Shown here one piece after another: positions 23,791-35,490 of a stretch of DNA of 64,000 nt (positions are counted from its first letter, which is position 1; each line of letters starts with the position of its first letter). A model generated the notes under the pieces. The model was not told the DNA's origin and did not search any database. It saw only the letters and a list, made by a program, of their open reading frames with translations. The stretch lies in NCBI RefSeq assembly GCF_027409185.1, contig NC_084462.1:185508071-185572070 (forward strand). Direction: 5' to 3'. Origin of the DNA: Cynocephalus volans (Eukaryota > Chordata > Mammalia > Dermoptera > Cynocephalidae). The translations under genes and the position numbers were made by a program.

Positions 23791-24194
23791 GTTTCTATGA
23801 ATCAGCTCTACTTGATATAGACAAATTGGTTACTATGTTAAATCAGCACTGGTGGTGAATCTTTTCAAAGAGAGCTAATATTGCTTTGGTCATACGTAAC
23901 TAGTCAACAAGATAATCCTGGGAATTTCTGAAGGTGGAACATGGCCATGAGACAAATCTCAAGGGCTCTGGACATCTGCAGGGGGATTTTCTTCAACTTC
24001 CTTCCATTCTTCAGAGGATTCAGACGTGTTTTATTTACCACCTGCCTCTTTTCTCTATGTCTTGATATAATCCATTGGCAAAACGTTACAGCTGTTTCAG
24101 TTGATAAAAAGCTGCTTTATTTTGTGTTTCCAACCTGTGATATGAAAAAAATTACATAAAGTGAGCTTGTCAAAATTCTAAACACAAGAGCACA

Positions 24195-25150
24195 CACATA
24201 TGAAACTCAGTCATGACTAGGAATTTTTTATTGAGGATGTACGTAATTACACATAAATTACATAAATATATTCAAGGTGAACCATGGCATGAGTCTCTAG
24301 TGATTATATAAGACAAAAAATGGGCAGCCTCATTGGTGCCTTTTTATTGTTCCCATTAGGGACTTCTGTCCCTGTGGACACATGACACAGTTCTACTCAT
24401 GGACGCAGGAGAGATGGTCTGCTGGGGCTTTCCTGATTCTCCAGAAGGGCATTTCAGAAGAATGACCCCCTTTCTTGTATAAAACAAGATATCACCATAT
24501 CTGTGTGTGACTGGAAAGTCATTCATGTCCACACTTGATAAGAGCGAACTGTGTCATGAAGCGAAATTGTGAAGCTTATTAGTGTCTAACATTGAGAAAA
24601 CTAATTAACTGGATACATGAACTGTTGAAATACCTAAGTCTGGATCCATTCTCATATGTTCTTCTTGTTTCACTACCTTGTGATTTGTGTCATTGTTTAG
24701 TCAGTTCCAGTCACCTCTGTTTACTTTCTGCTGAAACAGAGCACATAATCATCTAGAGATGTTAAGATTAAAAGGAAAATGAATAACTGACTTGAAAAAT
24801 AACCTGAGTTCGAGGTGAGGTACAAATTACTTTGTTGTTAGTAATACAGGTAGAAGTTGTGAATAAATGCTTTGTGCTCAAAATAGTTTCATCATATTTA
24901 TGGCAATTCTGCACATTTCTTAGATTTATTAGAGACTCACATTGAGAACCTTGAAATAATTTTTTTGGGTTTATTAATTATGCCATTATAACACAACTGG
25001 TTATTTTATTAAGCAGGAATTGCTATTCCAATGTTATCTTTACATTAGACTAAGATCCTCTGCCTTATGTAAAATAACTCCAGATGAGAGAAATTATTTC
25101 ACTTTTTACAGCTCATAAATTAGCCAAAACAGGAATAAGCACACGTGATT
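24195..25150. other. Intergenic, AT-rich, unclassified
   Basis: No exon, recombination signal or recognisable repeat, apart from AT-rich text. It lies downstream, in the transcription sense, of the orphan VH1-type promoter, where a V gene would be expected, and contains none. Confidence 0.5.
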
Positions 25151-25219
25151 TTGGAGAAGTGCACGTCTGTGAACTCTTTGCAAACAAAGGGGATTCTCAC
25201 ATCATCCGGTAAAAATCAT

Positions 25220-25350
25220 TAAAATAGACAAGCTCAGGAACTTTCAGAGCCGCTCCTATATCCCTATTACTTGGCTGTCTGGATGCTCTCAGGACACACA
25301 CACAACTCTGTTCACCTCAGTAGAACTCAGCTCATTTGCATATTCATGAG
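25220..25350 (-). promoter_or_regulatory. Orphan VH1-type promoter and 5' leader region
   Basis: On the minus strand heptamer CTCATGA (25344-25350), a 2-bp gap and octamer ATGCAAAT (25334-25341) form the canonical VH1-family promoter pair. The following text (GAGCTGAGTTCTACTGAGGT, later GTCCTGAGAGCATC) resembles the transcribed 5' region of mammalian VH1 genes. No leader ATG context, V exon or recombination signal follows within 1 kb. The gene body has been lost, presumably by deletion. Confidence 0.65.
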
Positions 25351-25958
25351 GTGGAGTATTTTATAGTTCAATAACTAGCTCGGCCTCAGAGGAGGAGACC
25401 GATGGCACATGGGCCACGCCACAGTGAGAGGCTGCGGGTCCAGGTCCTAATCCACCTTGAGGACATGCATCTCCGGCCTCACCCCTGAGCTCAGAGCAGG
25501 CAGAGCTCCCCTCTCTGAGGAACAAGACCCCCCAGGACACTCTTCTCACTGTGAACCCACATCTGAGTATTATGGAGACCACCTCGATCATTTATGAGCC
25601 TGTCAGTGTCGCTATTGCTGAGCTGTTGCACTGACCCCATGCTGGCCTCACCAGGCACCAGAGCAGCCTCTGTAACTCAGAGAGAGTGACCATGAGTATC
25701 CAGCAGGACTCATGGGTGGCTGTGACATCTATTGGGCACTTCTGAGTTTGTTTCCCTGCACCTGTCTGGGTGACCTATGATCCCAGGCTGTTCAGTAGAA
25801 AGATCCCTGATTCTCAGAATAACCATGGACTGTGTGATCCAGGGCTGGGTCCCTGATTATATTGACAAGAAGTTGAATGGGGCACTTCATAAACAAATAT
25901 TTTCCAAAATATTGCTTGAAAATTCTGTTTTGAATTAATCTGAATCTCATCCCCAACT

Positions 25959-26992
25959 CCTCATAATAAAATGTACACGGTATTTACATAGTTACCATTC
26001 ATGCACATTGTTCCTCATAATAAAATGTACACGGTATTTACATAGTTACCATTCATGCACATTGTTCCTCATAATAAAATGTACACGGTATTTACATAGT
26101 TACCATTCATGCACATTGTTCCTCATAATAAAATGTACACGGTATTTACATAGTTACCATTCATGCACATTGTTCCTCATAATAAAATGTACACGGTATT
26201 TACATAGTTACCATTCATGCACATTGTTCCTCATAATAAAATGTACACGGTATTTACATAGTTACCATTCATGCACATTGTTCCTCATAATAAAATGTAC
26301 ACGGTATTTACATAGTTACCATTCATGCACATTGTTCCTCATAATAAAATGTACAAGGTATTTACATAGTTACCATTCATGCACATTGGTCCTCATAATA
26401 AAATGTACACGGTATTTACATAGTTACCATTCATGCACATTGGTCCTCATAATAAAATGTACACGGTATTTACATAGTTACCATTCATGCACATTGTTCC
26501 TCATAATAAAATGTACACGGTATTTACATAGTTACCATTCATGCACATTGTTCCTCATAATAAAATGTACAAAGTATTTACATAGTTACCATTCATGCAC
26601 ATTGTTCCTCATAATAAAATGTACACGGTATTTACATAGTTACCATTCATGCACATTGGTCCTCATAATAAAATGTACACGGTATTTACATAGTTACCAT
26701 TCATGCACATTGGTCCTCATAATAAAATGTACACGGTATTTACATAGTTACCATTCATGCACATTGGTCCTCATAATAAAATGTACACGGTATTTACATA
26801 GTTACCATTCATGCACATTGTTCCTCATAATAAAATGTACACGGTATTTACATAGTTACCATTCATGCACATTGGTCCTCATAATAAAATGTACACGGTA
26901 TTTACATAGTTACCATTCATGCACATTGTTCCTCATAATAAAATGTACACGGTATTTACATAGTTACCATTCATGCACATTGGTCCTCATAT
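25959..26992. repeat. Minisatellite, 54-bp unit, about 19 copies
   Basis: Nineteen head-to-tail copies of a 54-bp unit beginning cctcataataaaatgtacac and ending ttcatgcacattgtt. Copies are almost identical. Variants are a T/G switch at the unit junction (ttgttc or ttggtc) and rare changes in 'acacgg' (acaagg near 26355, acaaag near 26570). Because 54 is a multiple of three and one frame lacks stops, a 333-codon frame opens at 26008-27009 with an 18-residue repeat. It has no promoter or splice context and is not credible as a gene. Confidence 0.97.
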
Positions 26993-27439
26993 CACTAATC
27001 TATTTATGATCAACTCAGGTTCATTCATCTGCCACCATCTCTGAATCACCACTTTCCTGTCAAACACCCAGGCCAGGTAGCATCACTAGACCTGAAATCT
27101 GAATGCCCTGTTACTGCGATCAGTGTGTAACCCAAAATTCTGCACCATTTGAATTAATGAAGGCACCCCTGTACTCCAGAATTTTACTAGTGAGATACCC
27201 ACAAAAACTACAAATTCCTTCTAAATATTGCTCTCCTTGCATTATCGTTTCAGCTGAATGCTCCCGGTAAAATAAAATATTATAGGAACATCTGCCCTGC
27301 TTTAAATATTTGCATTTATGTCAGTATTTTTGAAAGATGAAGTTCCAGGCCTTGACAGGAAGCCTCTCCCCAGCCACCTCTGCACCTGCTGGAGCCTGTG
27401 CTGGGCATGTCCTGAGCACCCCCTGCAGCCGAGTGCTGG

Positions 27440-27770
27440 CCCTGCAGGGGAGGCTCCTGCCTGGGCTCAGGGTGTGTTATCCTCGCAGCATCTCTACTCC
27501 AGCATTAAGGGTCTGTGCCACAGCTTCAGAGTATTCTTTCAGGAACACCATATGCTTTTGTCAGCATTTCTTAAGATAGTGAATTAGTCTCACTAAACCC
27601 AAATGCTCTGTAGAGAAAAAACAAGTGAATGTTTTATAACACTACCTGGGAGCCTGTTCCCTGGAGCTGGCAGATGCAGTGACATAGCTGACACTCATGG
27701 TGAATCCAGAAATTCTTGGGGGTGTGGGAGAGTCTCTTATCTCCTCCAGAATTATCTTGCAGAAGGTCAT
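27440..27770 (-). pseudogene. IGHV exon relic, clan III (VH3-like)
   Basis: On the minus strand a VH3-type core can be read: a CTGGAGGAGATAAGAGACTC tract (FR1), then TCTGGATTCACC (SGFT) and text corresponding to a degraded CDR1/FR2. Stops and indels break it throughout. The 3' flank (27380-27480) keeps the VH-type pattern 'ctgcacctgctgg' and 'tgagcaccccctgcag', and an eroded nonamer region lies near 27450. No leader exon was found; a CA repeat sits where it would be expected. Confidence 0.65.
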
Positions 27771-27848
27771 AGCAGTGAACACCTGAGTCTAAAGAATTAT
27801 GGGGCTCAGAGCCCACTCCACAGCTAATAATGCAAGTAAATGCACACA

Positions 27849-27849
<1 letters not shown>

Positions 27850-27896
<47 letters not shown>
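27850..27896. repeat. (CA)n microsatellite
   Basis: About 23 CA dinucleotides with one early interruption. Confidence 0.95.
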
Positions 27897-27897
<1 letters not shown>

Positions 27898-28194
27898 GCT
27901 AGTGTTAATGGTAATGAGCAGGAAATATGTACTTCTTGTCTGTATTTTACATGTAGGTAGTGCCGCTACACTGACCCTGGGCCTAGGATTGTGACTCGCT
28001 TTGTCAAACAGAAGAAAAGTAAACACAATGCCAGTGTAGACTTGGGAAGTGCACACATTGTGGGATTTCCTGCTCTCCCATCACACAGGAACTCTTTAGA
28101 TGCCTGTGAGATGGGGTCAGGGTCTCCCTGAGGAGGGCCAGACATACAAAGCCATGCCCAGTCAGTGCAACCACACTGAGCACCGTGACATGAT

Positions 28195-29605
28195 CAAGTG
28201 GGATTCTTCCAAAGGATGCAAGGTTGGTTCAATATACTCAATTAATAAACATGATTCATTACTTCAAAAATTTAAAAAATATCAAGAACAAGAATCATGG
28301 TCATCTCAAGGGACATAGAATAAGCATTTGATAAAATACGCAATCCCTTCATGATAAAGACTCTTCACAAATTAGGTATAACAGGAAAAAATAAAAATAA
28401 ATAAAAACTAGTAAAAGCCAAACATGACAAACCTACCAAAAACATCATCCCGAATAGAGAAAAAACAAAAGTTTTTGTTTGTTTGTTTGTTTGTTTTTCT
28501 TTAAGAGCAGGGAGAAGACAAGGATGGCCACTGTCACCTCTCCTATATAACATAGTATCGGAAGAGCTGGCCAAAGCATTCAGAGAGGACTAAGAAGTAA
28601 AGGGAAACCCAATTGGCCAAAACAAAGTCGAATTTTTCCCTTTTGCAGATGACATGATCTTATATAAAGAAAAACCTAAAGAATCTAGTAAAGAACTCTT
28701 AGAAGTGACAAGCAAATTCCATAAATTAGTCTGAAACAAAATCAATATATGTAAAATACAGTAGTGTTTTAATACACCAAGAACAAACTATCAGAAAAGA
28801 GATTGAAAAAGCAATCCCATTTACAATACTCACCCCAAAATAAAATACCTAGAAATATATTTAACCAAGGAAGCAAAAGATCTCTACAACGAGAACTACA
28901 AAACAATGCTGAAAGAAATTAAATAGGACACCAAAAGACGGAACGCCATGTCATGTACATGGTTTGGAAGTGTTAATGTGAAAATGTCCATACCACCCAA
29001 AGGTATATACAGTTTCAATGCAATTGCATTCTTCAGAGAAATAGAAAAAACAATCCTCACATTCATATGGAATAACAAAAGACATCAAATAGAATCAAAA
29101 GGAAAAACAAACAAATGGGATTATATCATACTAAAATCTTCTGCATTGCAATGGGAACATTCAACAGAATGAAAAGATGACTTACAGATACGGAAAAAAT
29201 TACAAAATATTCATCCGACAAGGACTAATATCCAGAATATACAAGGAATTCAAACAACTTCACAGTAAAATACATATGTACATATATATGTAAAGTACAT
29301 ATGTGCATACATACTTTAAAAATTGACAAAGGTGCTGAAAATGCATTTGTCAAAAAAGACATACAAATGGCCAACAGTCATGAAAAAATGCTCAACATTA
29401 CTAAGCATCAGGGAAATGCAAATGAAAACCACATTGTGACATCACCTCACTCCAGTTCCACTGGCTAAAATCAAAAAGACACAGAATAACAAACGCTGGT
29501 GAGGATGCAGACAAATGGGAACACTTCTAGACTTCCCGTGGAACTGTTAGTTAGTTCAGCTGTTATGGAAAACAGAACGGCCATTTCTCAAACAATGAGA
29601 AGTTA
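28195..29605 (+). mobile_element. L1 ORF2 fragment, sense
   Basis: ORF2 can be followed in order: 'ggttggttcaatatactcaa', 'catttgataaaatacgcaat', 'aagacaaggatggccactgt', 'ggcaacagtcatgaaaaaatg'-type text near 29370, and 'gttatggaaaacagaacggc'. It has several indels and stops. Near 28470 a (GTTT)n run lies within it. Confidence 0.8.
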
Positions 29606-29609
29606 CAGT

Positions 29610-30770
29610 GGGGTTGTTTGAGATCCTTACACATTCTGGATATAAATCCCTTGCCAGGTGTATATTTTGTAAGTACTTTCTCCCATTCTGTAGGTTGTCT
29701 TTCTGCTCTGTTGATTGTTTCCATTGCTGAGCAGAAGTATTTTTATTTTCACATAGTCCCATTTGTTTAATTTTCTTTTGTGGCTTCGTTCTTTTAATGT
29801 ACTGGATTACATTTATTCATTGCGTGTGTTGAACGATCTTTGCATCCAGCATTAAAGTGAACTTGATCTTGCTGAATAATATTTGCAATAAATTTAATCT
29901 TTGTAAATATGTTAAGACTATTTTAGTGGCCTAACATATTATCTGTCCTGAATAATTTTTCATGTGGGTTTCAGAAGAATGCGCTCTGCCCCTGTTGGAT
30001 GGAATTTCTGTTCACAGTTTTTAGGTCCATTTGGTCTTAGATGTAGTTCAAGTCTGATGTTTCTTTATTGAACTTCTGATTGAATGATCTGTTTTTGAAA
30101 GTAGGGCATTCCAAACCCACTGTGACGATTGCTGTATATTTCCCTCCAGGTCTATTAATATTTATTACATATTTATGTCTGCATACACTCTCTATGTATG
30201 TACTTATATACACATACGTATTTGAGTTGTTAAATGTTCTTGATGAATGAACTGCTTTATTATTATGAATAGCTTTTTTAATCTCTATTTACAATTTCAG
30301 ACTTAAACTCTATTTGGTCTTAAATAAGTGTAGCTGCCCCTCCTATCTTTCAGATTCTCCTTCCTTACATCTCCTTTATTCCTTTCACTGTGAACATTTT
30401 GCGTGCTATTCTGCTAATCTATGTCTTTGACTGAAGCGTTAAATCCATTTACATTCAATGTATATATTGATAGGTGAGGACTTACTATAGCCTTTTTCAC
30501 TTATTTATTTTTCGGATTTCTCTGATGATCCTGTGATTCTGTCTTTCTCTCCTGCGGTCTTCCTTTCTGACTTGATGAGATGCAGCATCAGTATGCTTTG
30601 ATTCCTTTCTGCTTCACTTTCGTGTGTCCCTATAGCTTCTTGCTTTGTGGTTAGCATGAGGTTCATACACAACATGCAGTAGTTATCAAAGTTCCTTTGG
30701 TTGCAATAACAACTTACTTTTCATTGAGAAGAACTCAGCAATTAACTCCCCTCAGACACATTTTATGTTT
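29610..30770 (-). mobile_element. L1 ORF2 fragment, antisense
   Basis: Directly abuts the sense L1. 'cattctggatataaatccct' and 'ctcccattctgtaggttgtc' are antisense ORF2. Further on, 'gttcacagtttttaggtcca' and 'taaatccatttacattcaat' are antisense mid-ORF2. Either a second insertion or a rearranged part of the same one. Confidence 0.75.
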
Positions 30771-31260
30771 TTGATGTCCCAATAGATATTTTACCTCGTG
30801 CATTCCTTAGCACATTATATCTCCATAAAATACAGTTTTTTTTTTCAGAATGTGTGCTCTTTTGCACGATGGAAAAGTTGAGAAATCTTAAGTTGAATCA
30901 TCATAAGTCAGAGACTGTGCATCTTTCCACATGCTGCTAGACTGCACATTTTCTGTGAGAAATATACAGAAAAATTACTATTTATTTAAATCTAATTTAA
31001 ATTCACATTGCATTAGCATCTCTGAAATAAGAAGTTCACACTTGCCACTGTACTTTTTCATTGTTATATATGACATTGTTAAAATTTTAAATGTGTTAGT
31101 TAATTTAGTTAACATTCTATCAGACATTCAAGGTCACCGATGCCCTTATCATGAAACTAACATGCAGGTAAGAGCCACCGTGCACTGAAGAAGAATTTAA
31201 AAGGGCTGTTTTTTTGTGTTGAATTTTATGAATTTTTCATATATCTTGTGTACTAAGAGT

Positions 31261-31279
31261 TATAGCCTTGTGCGTGTGC

Positions 31280-31341
<62 letters not shown>

Positions 31342-31415
31342 CTGGCTATTACAGGGACCCAACCATGTGACATTTGTGTTATAAGGCTACACTCTAACCA
31401 AATCAGCTCAGTGGC
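31261..31415 (-). mobile_element. tRNA-derived SINE (tRNA-Ile-like head)
   Basis: On the minus strand the text has a tRNA-like head: a box A region 'TGAGCTGATTTGGTTAGAG', a 'TTATAACAC' anticodon-loop-like part, and a box B-like 'GGTTGGGTCCC'. A (TC)n then (AC)n tail follows. This resembles SINEs derived from tRNA-Ile. It is the only SINE I recognise in 64 kb. Box B is mutated, so it is an old copy. Confidence 0.55.
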
Positions 31416-31599
31416 AGCCCCTGGATTCAGTTATAATACACATTCTCCACCTTTCCCTACATTCTTACAAAGAATGAACGTTTCATTTGAATTTAGGGTA
31501 CATTAATTTCCTCTAACAGCACTCACTGTTGTGGATTGCTCTCTCAACCCTTCTTCATATCTAATCCACATCATTGGCAATCATAGTTATTTGACTGCA

Positions 31600-31965
31600 T
31601 GTATGTCACCTGGTCATTGGGGACATTGGTTATATACATTTTGGGTGTGCAATTGATACATTTTGATATACACATACATTGTAAAATGATACACCAATGT
31701 GAGTACCAAAGTATCTATCACTTCATACACTTATCACTTGTATGTGTATCTCGAGAACAGTTCACATATACCCTCTTAGAAGTTATCAAGTATAAAATAC
31801 ACCATTAGTAACTAATGTCACAAGGGTGTACATCAGATCTCCAGAAGTCATTCATCCTGTTAAATAAAAGCTTTGTGACCTTTTCCAGTATCTCTCTATT
31901 CCTACAACTCCAGTTCTCTGAAAACCACCGTTCTGCCCTGTGAATTTCACTGCATATATGGGGTC
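31600..31965 (-). mobile_element. Old L1 3' end, antisense
   Basis: 'gtgtgcaattgatacatttt', the 'tatctatcacttcatacact' phrase and 'ctgaaaaccaccgttctgcc' follow the order of the antisense L1M 3' untranslated region. Confidence 0.65.
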
Positions 31966-32474
31966 TGCTCATTGGGGACATTGGTTACATTAAGGGTCAC
32001 AAGCCTGTTTGGTCCATTACCTAATCACTGCGTGACACTAGCGTCTCTTGGTCTTGTCCACCAGGTGCTGTGAAGCTGGTGGATCCATCTGGACATGCTC
32101 TGCCATAAGTTGTGTGACATGTTATAGGTGGCCTGGCACCACCAGCCACATGTTCCCCTCACAAGATGCAGGCCTGTCCTGCACTAGCGCCTGAATTGCC
32201 TGGTTATGTGTCTGAAAGTCACAAGGGCTCACTTTCATAGGTAAGGAAGGTTCAGCTGACCCGCCTGTCACCTGTTCAGGCCTCCGTCGATAGATGAACA
32301 CACCATATGGGCATTAGGGGACTGAGTGGGGTTGAGTTCATCGATGGACAAACCTTTATTCAAATCCACAAGGGGCAGAGTTGTGCGTATCTGAGGTAAG
32401 GGGATCATGTATGAACAAACGGTGTTTGTCAGAGGTCAAAGAGTGTGAACTTAGAACACACAGGCAATGAGCCC

Positions 32475-32499
32475 TTTTTTTTTTTTTTTTTTTTTTTAG
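32475..32499. repeat. Poly(T) tract
   Basis: A run of about 25 T within the 3' flank of the VH3 gene; not present at the homologous place in copy 2. Confidence 0.85.
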
Positions 32500-32854
32500 T
32501 TAAATTATTTCCAGTCAAGAATGATGAGAATCTTCCGGAAGATCTGCTTGTCATGAATGAAACATGAGTCATAGAAATTCGGTGAAGGAAAAGACCTTAG
32601 TGACTGCTCAAATCTCATTTTCAAAAAACATCGTCAGTTTCTCCGTCGTTAACCAAGAGAGGATGTGAGGAGTTCAAAACACAAAGAAAAAGGCATGAAG
32701 TGTCTCAGGAGACACCTCCGACCTTGGAGAGGACACGAAACCGTTGATGTCTTCAGGAAACACCTCAGTGTCCTCTGCACCTGCCACTGGCACGAGGCCC
32801 CTGAGCTCAGTGTGTCCTGAGCGCCCCCTGGTGGTCTCGTGTGTCCCTGCAGTA

Positions 32855-32893
32855 GGTTCTTGTCTGGGCTCCCACTGACGTCCCCTCACTGTG
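32855..32893 (-). promoter_or_regulatory. V(D)J recombination signal, 23-bp spacer
   Basis: Minus strand: heptamer CACAGTG (32887-32893), 23-bp spacer, nonamer ACAAGAACC (32855-32863). Fully conserved layout. The 39 bp are the same as at 51192-51230. Confidence 0.95.
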
Positions 32894-33353
32894 TCTCTCG
32901 CACAGTAATACGTGGCCGTGTCCTCAGCTCTCGCATTTTCAGTTTGCAGATACAGTGTGTTCTTGGCGTTTTCCCTGGAGATGGTGAATCGGCCCTTCAC
33001 GGAGTCAGCGTAGTATGTGCTACCACCGTCCCAGCTAATGGCTGAGACCCACTCCAGCCCCTTCCCTGGAGCCTGGCGGACCCAGTGCATGGCATAGTCA
33101 TCAAAGGTGAATCCAGAGGCGACACAGGTGAGTCTCAGAGACCCTCCAGGCTTCACCAAGCCTCCCCCGGACTCCACCAGCTGCACCTCACACTGGACAC
33201 CTGCAAACACAGAGACACCCTGGTCAAAAAACTCTCACACGAATCCACTATTTCTCCCACCCATAACCACACACATTCTCAATGTCTGTATTTCGCCTTA
33301 ATATGACCTTTTAATACAGCAAGAAGGAAAACGCAGCTCAGTCCAAACTCCAT
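32894..33353 (-). CDS. IGHV: IGHV gene, clan III (VH3-like), apparently functional
   Basis: Leader exon 33308-33353 (46 bp, [15 protein letters not shown]), 107-bp intron, V exon 32894-33200 (307 bp). The join gives GVQC then mature [20 protein letters not shown]. Both cysteines (LTCVAS, TYYCAR) and the FR2 tryptophan ([15 protein letters not shown]) are present. CDR1 is GFTFDDYA and CDR2 ISWDGGST. Two oddities: the leader donor is GTCATA, with C at +3, weaker than the usual GTRAGT; and framework 3 reads [12 protein letters not shown] where VH3 genes normally have LYLQMNSLRAED. The second can be explained by a +1 and a -1 indel nearby. Octamer and recombination signal are intact. Close paralogue of the gene at 51231-51726. 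Confidence 0.9.
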
Positions 33354-33477
33354 GGTGACTCGTCTGTGTTCAGTCCTGATCACCGAGTTGGAGCACCTGG
33401 GGATCTGGGGCTGGTTCTCGTCTCCCAGAGCTGCAGGGTCAGGGCTGGGCTGCTTTACATCAGCAGAGGGAGGCCCT

Positions 33478-33485
33478 ATTTGCAT
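33478..33485 (-). promoter_or_regulatory. Ig octamer ATGCAAAT
   Basis: Exact octamer on the coding strand about 125 bp upstream of the VH3 leader start. Confidence 0.9.
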
Positions 33486-34079
33486 GTCCTCCTGCTACAT
33501 AGCAGGCTCTGTGGTGGGAGCCTATGAAGAGGGCCGAGTCCAGAGCAGATGTGAGGGCTCCAGGGGAGTTTGGTGGCAATAACTATATTTGTGACAATAT
33601 GTTTTTTATTATACGATTGTAACTTGATAGATACTTATAATTCATCTACATTGTTTTTGCACAGAAACACAAAGTATTTGAGGCACTTATGAATACTAAT
33701 TCTTTATATAGATGTACAGTTATAAACAAAATCATCAAAGGATTATACAGTGTATACAAGTGCTCATCTTTGGACAGAGGGAGCCTCAGTGTCTGGGTCT
33801 GTGCTCCACACCACGGATCCAACCCCAGGACATATCTGGGCCTGCCTAGTGACATTTGCCTAGTTAAGTTCTCCTTCCTGTAATCACACTTTGTGATTTT
33901 GCTGTCTTATGCCTTTTATTCACATCATACTTAGAGAACCAGAGTTCATGCAGATGCAACTTAAAGGATCTCTGAAATTATATGTTCCAGTATTTCCCTA
34001 TCTCTCTCTATTGACATCTGCTTTTATTTGTAACCATCATAAGAAGCTATAATCGACAGAACAAACTGCATCTATTCAA

Positions 34080-34490
34080 AGTGTGCACTTGATGAGTGCT
34101 GACATACATGTGCACCTGCACAGTCACCACCACAATGGAAATAGTGTACAAATATTTCATCCCAAAGCATTTCCTGCTGTTCTTCTGATTTCTTCATCCC
34201 ACTCCTTCCTTCCTCTCTCCGTATGTCCAGGCAGCTCGTGAACTTCTTTATGTTACTTCACAGTATTTTTTTCTCATCTACAATTGAAGTAAATGTAATA
34301 TACAGTCAGTGCTTGGGATTCCTTGCTATACTTCATTCTGATCTTTTTTTCAAAATGTGTGACTTAAGCACTCATGACTTTTAATACGGTGTAGTGTCCC
34401 GATGTATGAAAATGCTTCTTTTATTCAGTTTACCTGCTAATGGGAATTTGGATCATGCTCAGATGCTGGATATTATAAAGTAAGCTGCTG
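34080..34490 (-). mobile_element. Old L1-type 3' fragment, antisense
   Basis: 'gacatacatgtgcacctgca' and 'accaccacaatggaaatagt', followed by the 'atattataaagtaagctgct' phrase, are typical of antisense old L1 ends. Duplicated at 52450-52880. Confidence 0.5.
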
Positions 34491-35159
34491 TTAGAATACA
34501 AATGCAGAGATGGAGTAAAAGAGTTTTTTCTTATTGTTTCAAGAAACACAATAACACTAGCAAGCCCATTGGATAAGTGGCAAATTAGTGCATTTTCTTA
34601 AAGAAATCAAAGAGTGAAGTTAACAAGACAAACAGCAAACCTGAAATCTGGAGAGAATAGTTTTCAGGAAAAACAGGACCAAACCTTAGCTCACCTGGGT
34701 CGGAGATCACTAGATGGCAAACACACTAGAGTAAAGATGAAACTAGAAATAGTTCGTGAATTTCCAAATGTCCAGTGTGCTAAAGCATCAGAGTGTGAAT
34801 CTGCTGGGATGCACACATCTGCAGGGATCCTAACTTCTTTCTGGCTTCTCCAGGGTTGGGGAGAATCACTCAGCTCTGGCCTCCTGGGGTGGTGCTCAAG
34901 GGGGAGAGGAGCAGCCCCCTGCCTAGTGCTCCAGCACCTCCTCCAGATCCTCCACACAATAAGTTATCAATGTGCACGGGAGGCAGCAAAGCCAATATTC
35001 ATGCTTTACATTTTGAGAAACTGCTGAACAGTTTTTCAAAGTGCATATAAATTTTATGTTCTCACCAGCATTTTATGAACAAACTGATTTCTCCACATCC
35101 TCATCAATAGCTCTTATTATTCCTCATTTTTATCATATTCATACAACGTGGCACAAAAC

Positions 35160-35490
35160 AGAAACCTAAAACTTAAAAGAACCCGAATACTGAACACTGC
35201 ATATTATTAATTCCACCTATGAAAATTATCCAGAATAGGCATGCGTGGAGACAGAAATTAGGTTAGTGGTCACTGGACCGGGATAAACAGGAGAAAGGGA
35301 GGACTGGAACGTGACACTGAAGATATGTGTTCATTTGGGGATATTCAAATAATCTAAAATTAAATTCTGGTGGTGTTTGCATAAATTTTGTTAATTATTT
35401 TGTGAGTAACATATACTGAAGTCTTCTAAACTGTACACTTTTATAGGTAGAATTTATCATAAGTAAAATATATTTCAATAATTTATAAAA
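35160..35490 (+). mobile_element. Old L1 3' end, sense
   Basis: Ends with 'ctgtacacttttataggtag' and 'aagtaaaatatatttcaata', a common old L1 3' terminus. Duplicated at 53560-53880. Confidence 0.6.

Larger units (their letters stand above)
16180..24190. repeat. Segmental duplication: VH4 block 1
   Basis: Homologous along its length to 36720-45070 (block 2) and, for its first part, to 55680-58960 (block 3). Anchors: 'ctctctcagaccacacagtgg' near 16405, 36838 and 55818; the VH4 exons at 18771, 38627 and 57614; and the far end near 23905-24190, which matches 44765-45060. Long homologous flanks on both sides show that the VH4 genes arose by duplication of multi-kilobase units. Confidence 0.85.

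Noticed and set aside
26008-27009. 333-codon open frame
   Set aside because: Entirely composed of a 54-bp tandem repeat whose length is a multiple of three; no promoter, splice or domain evidence.
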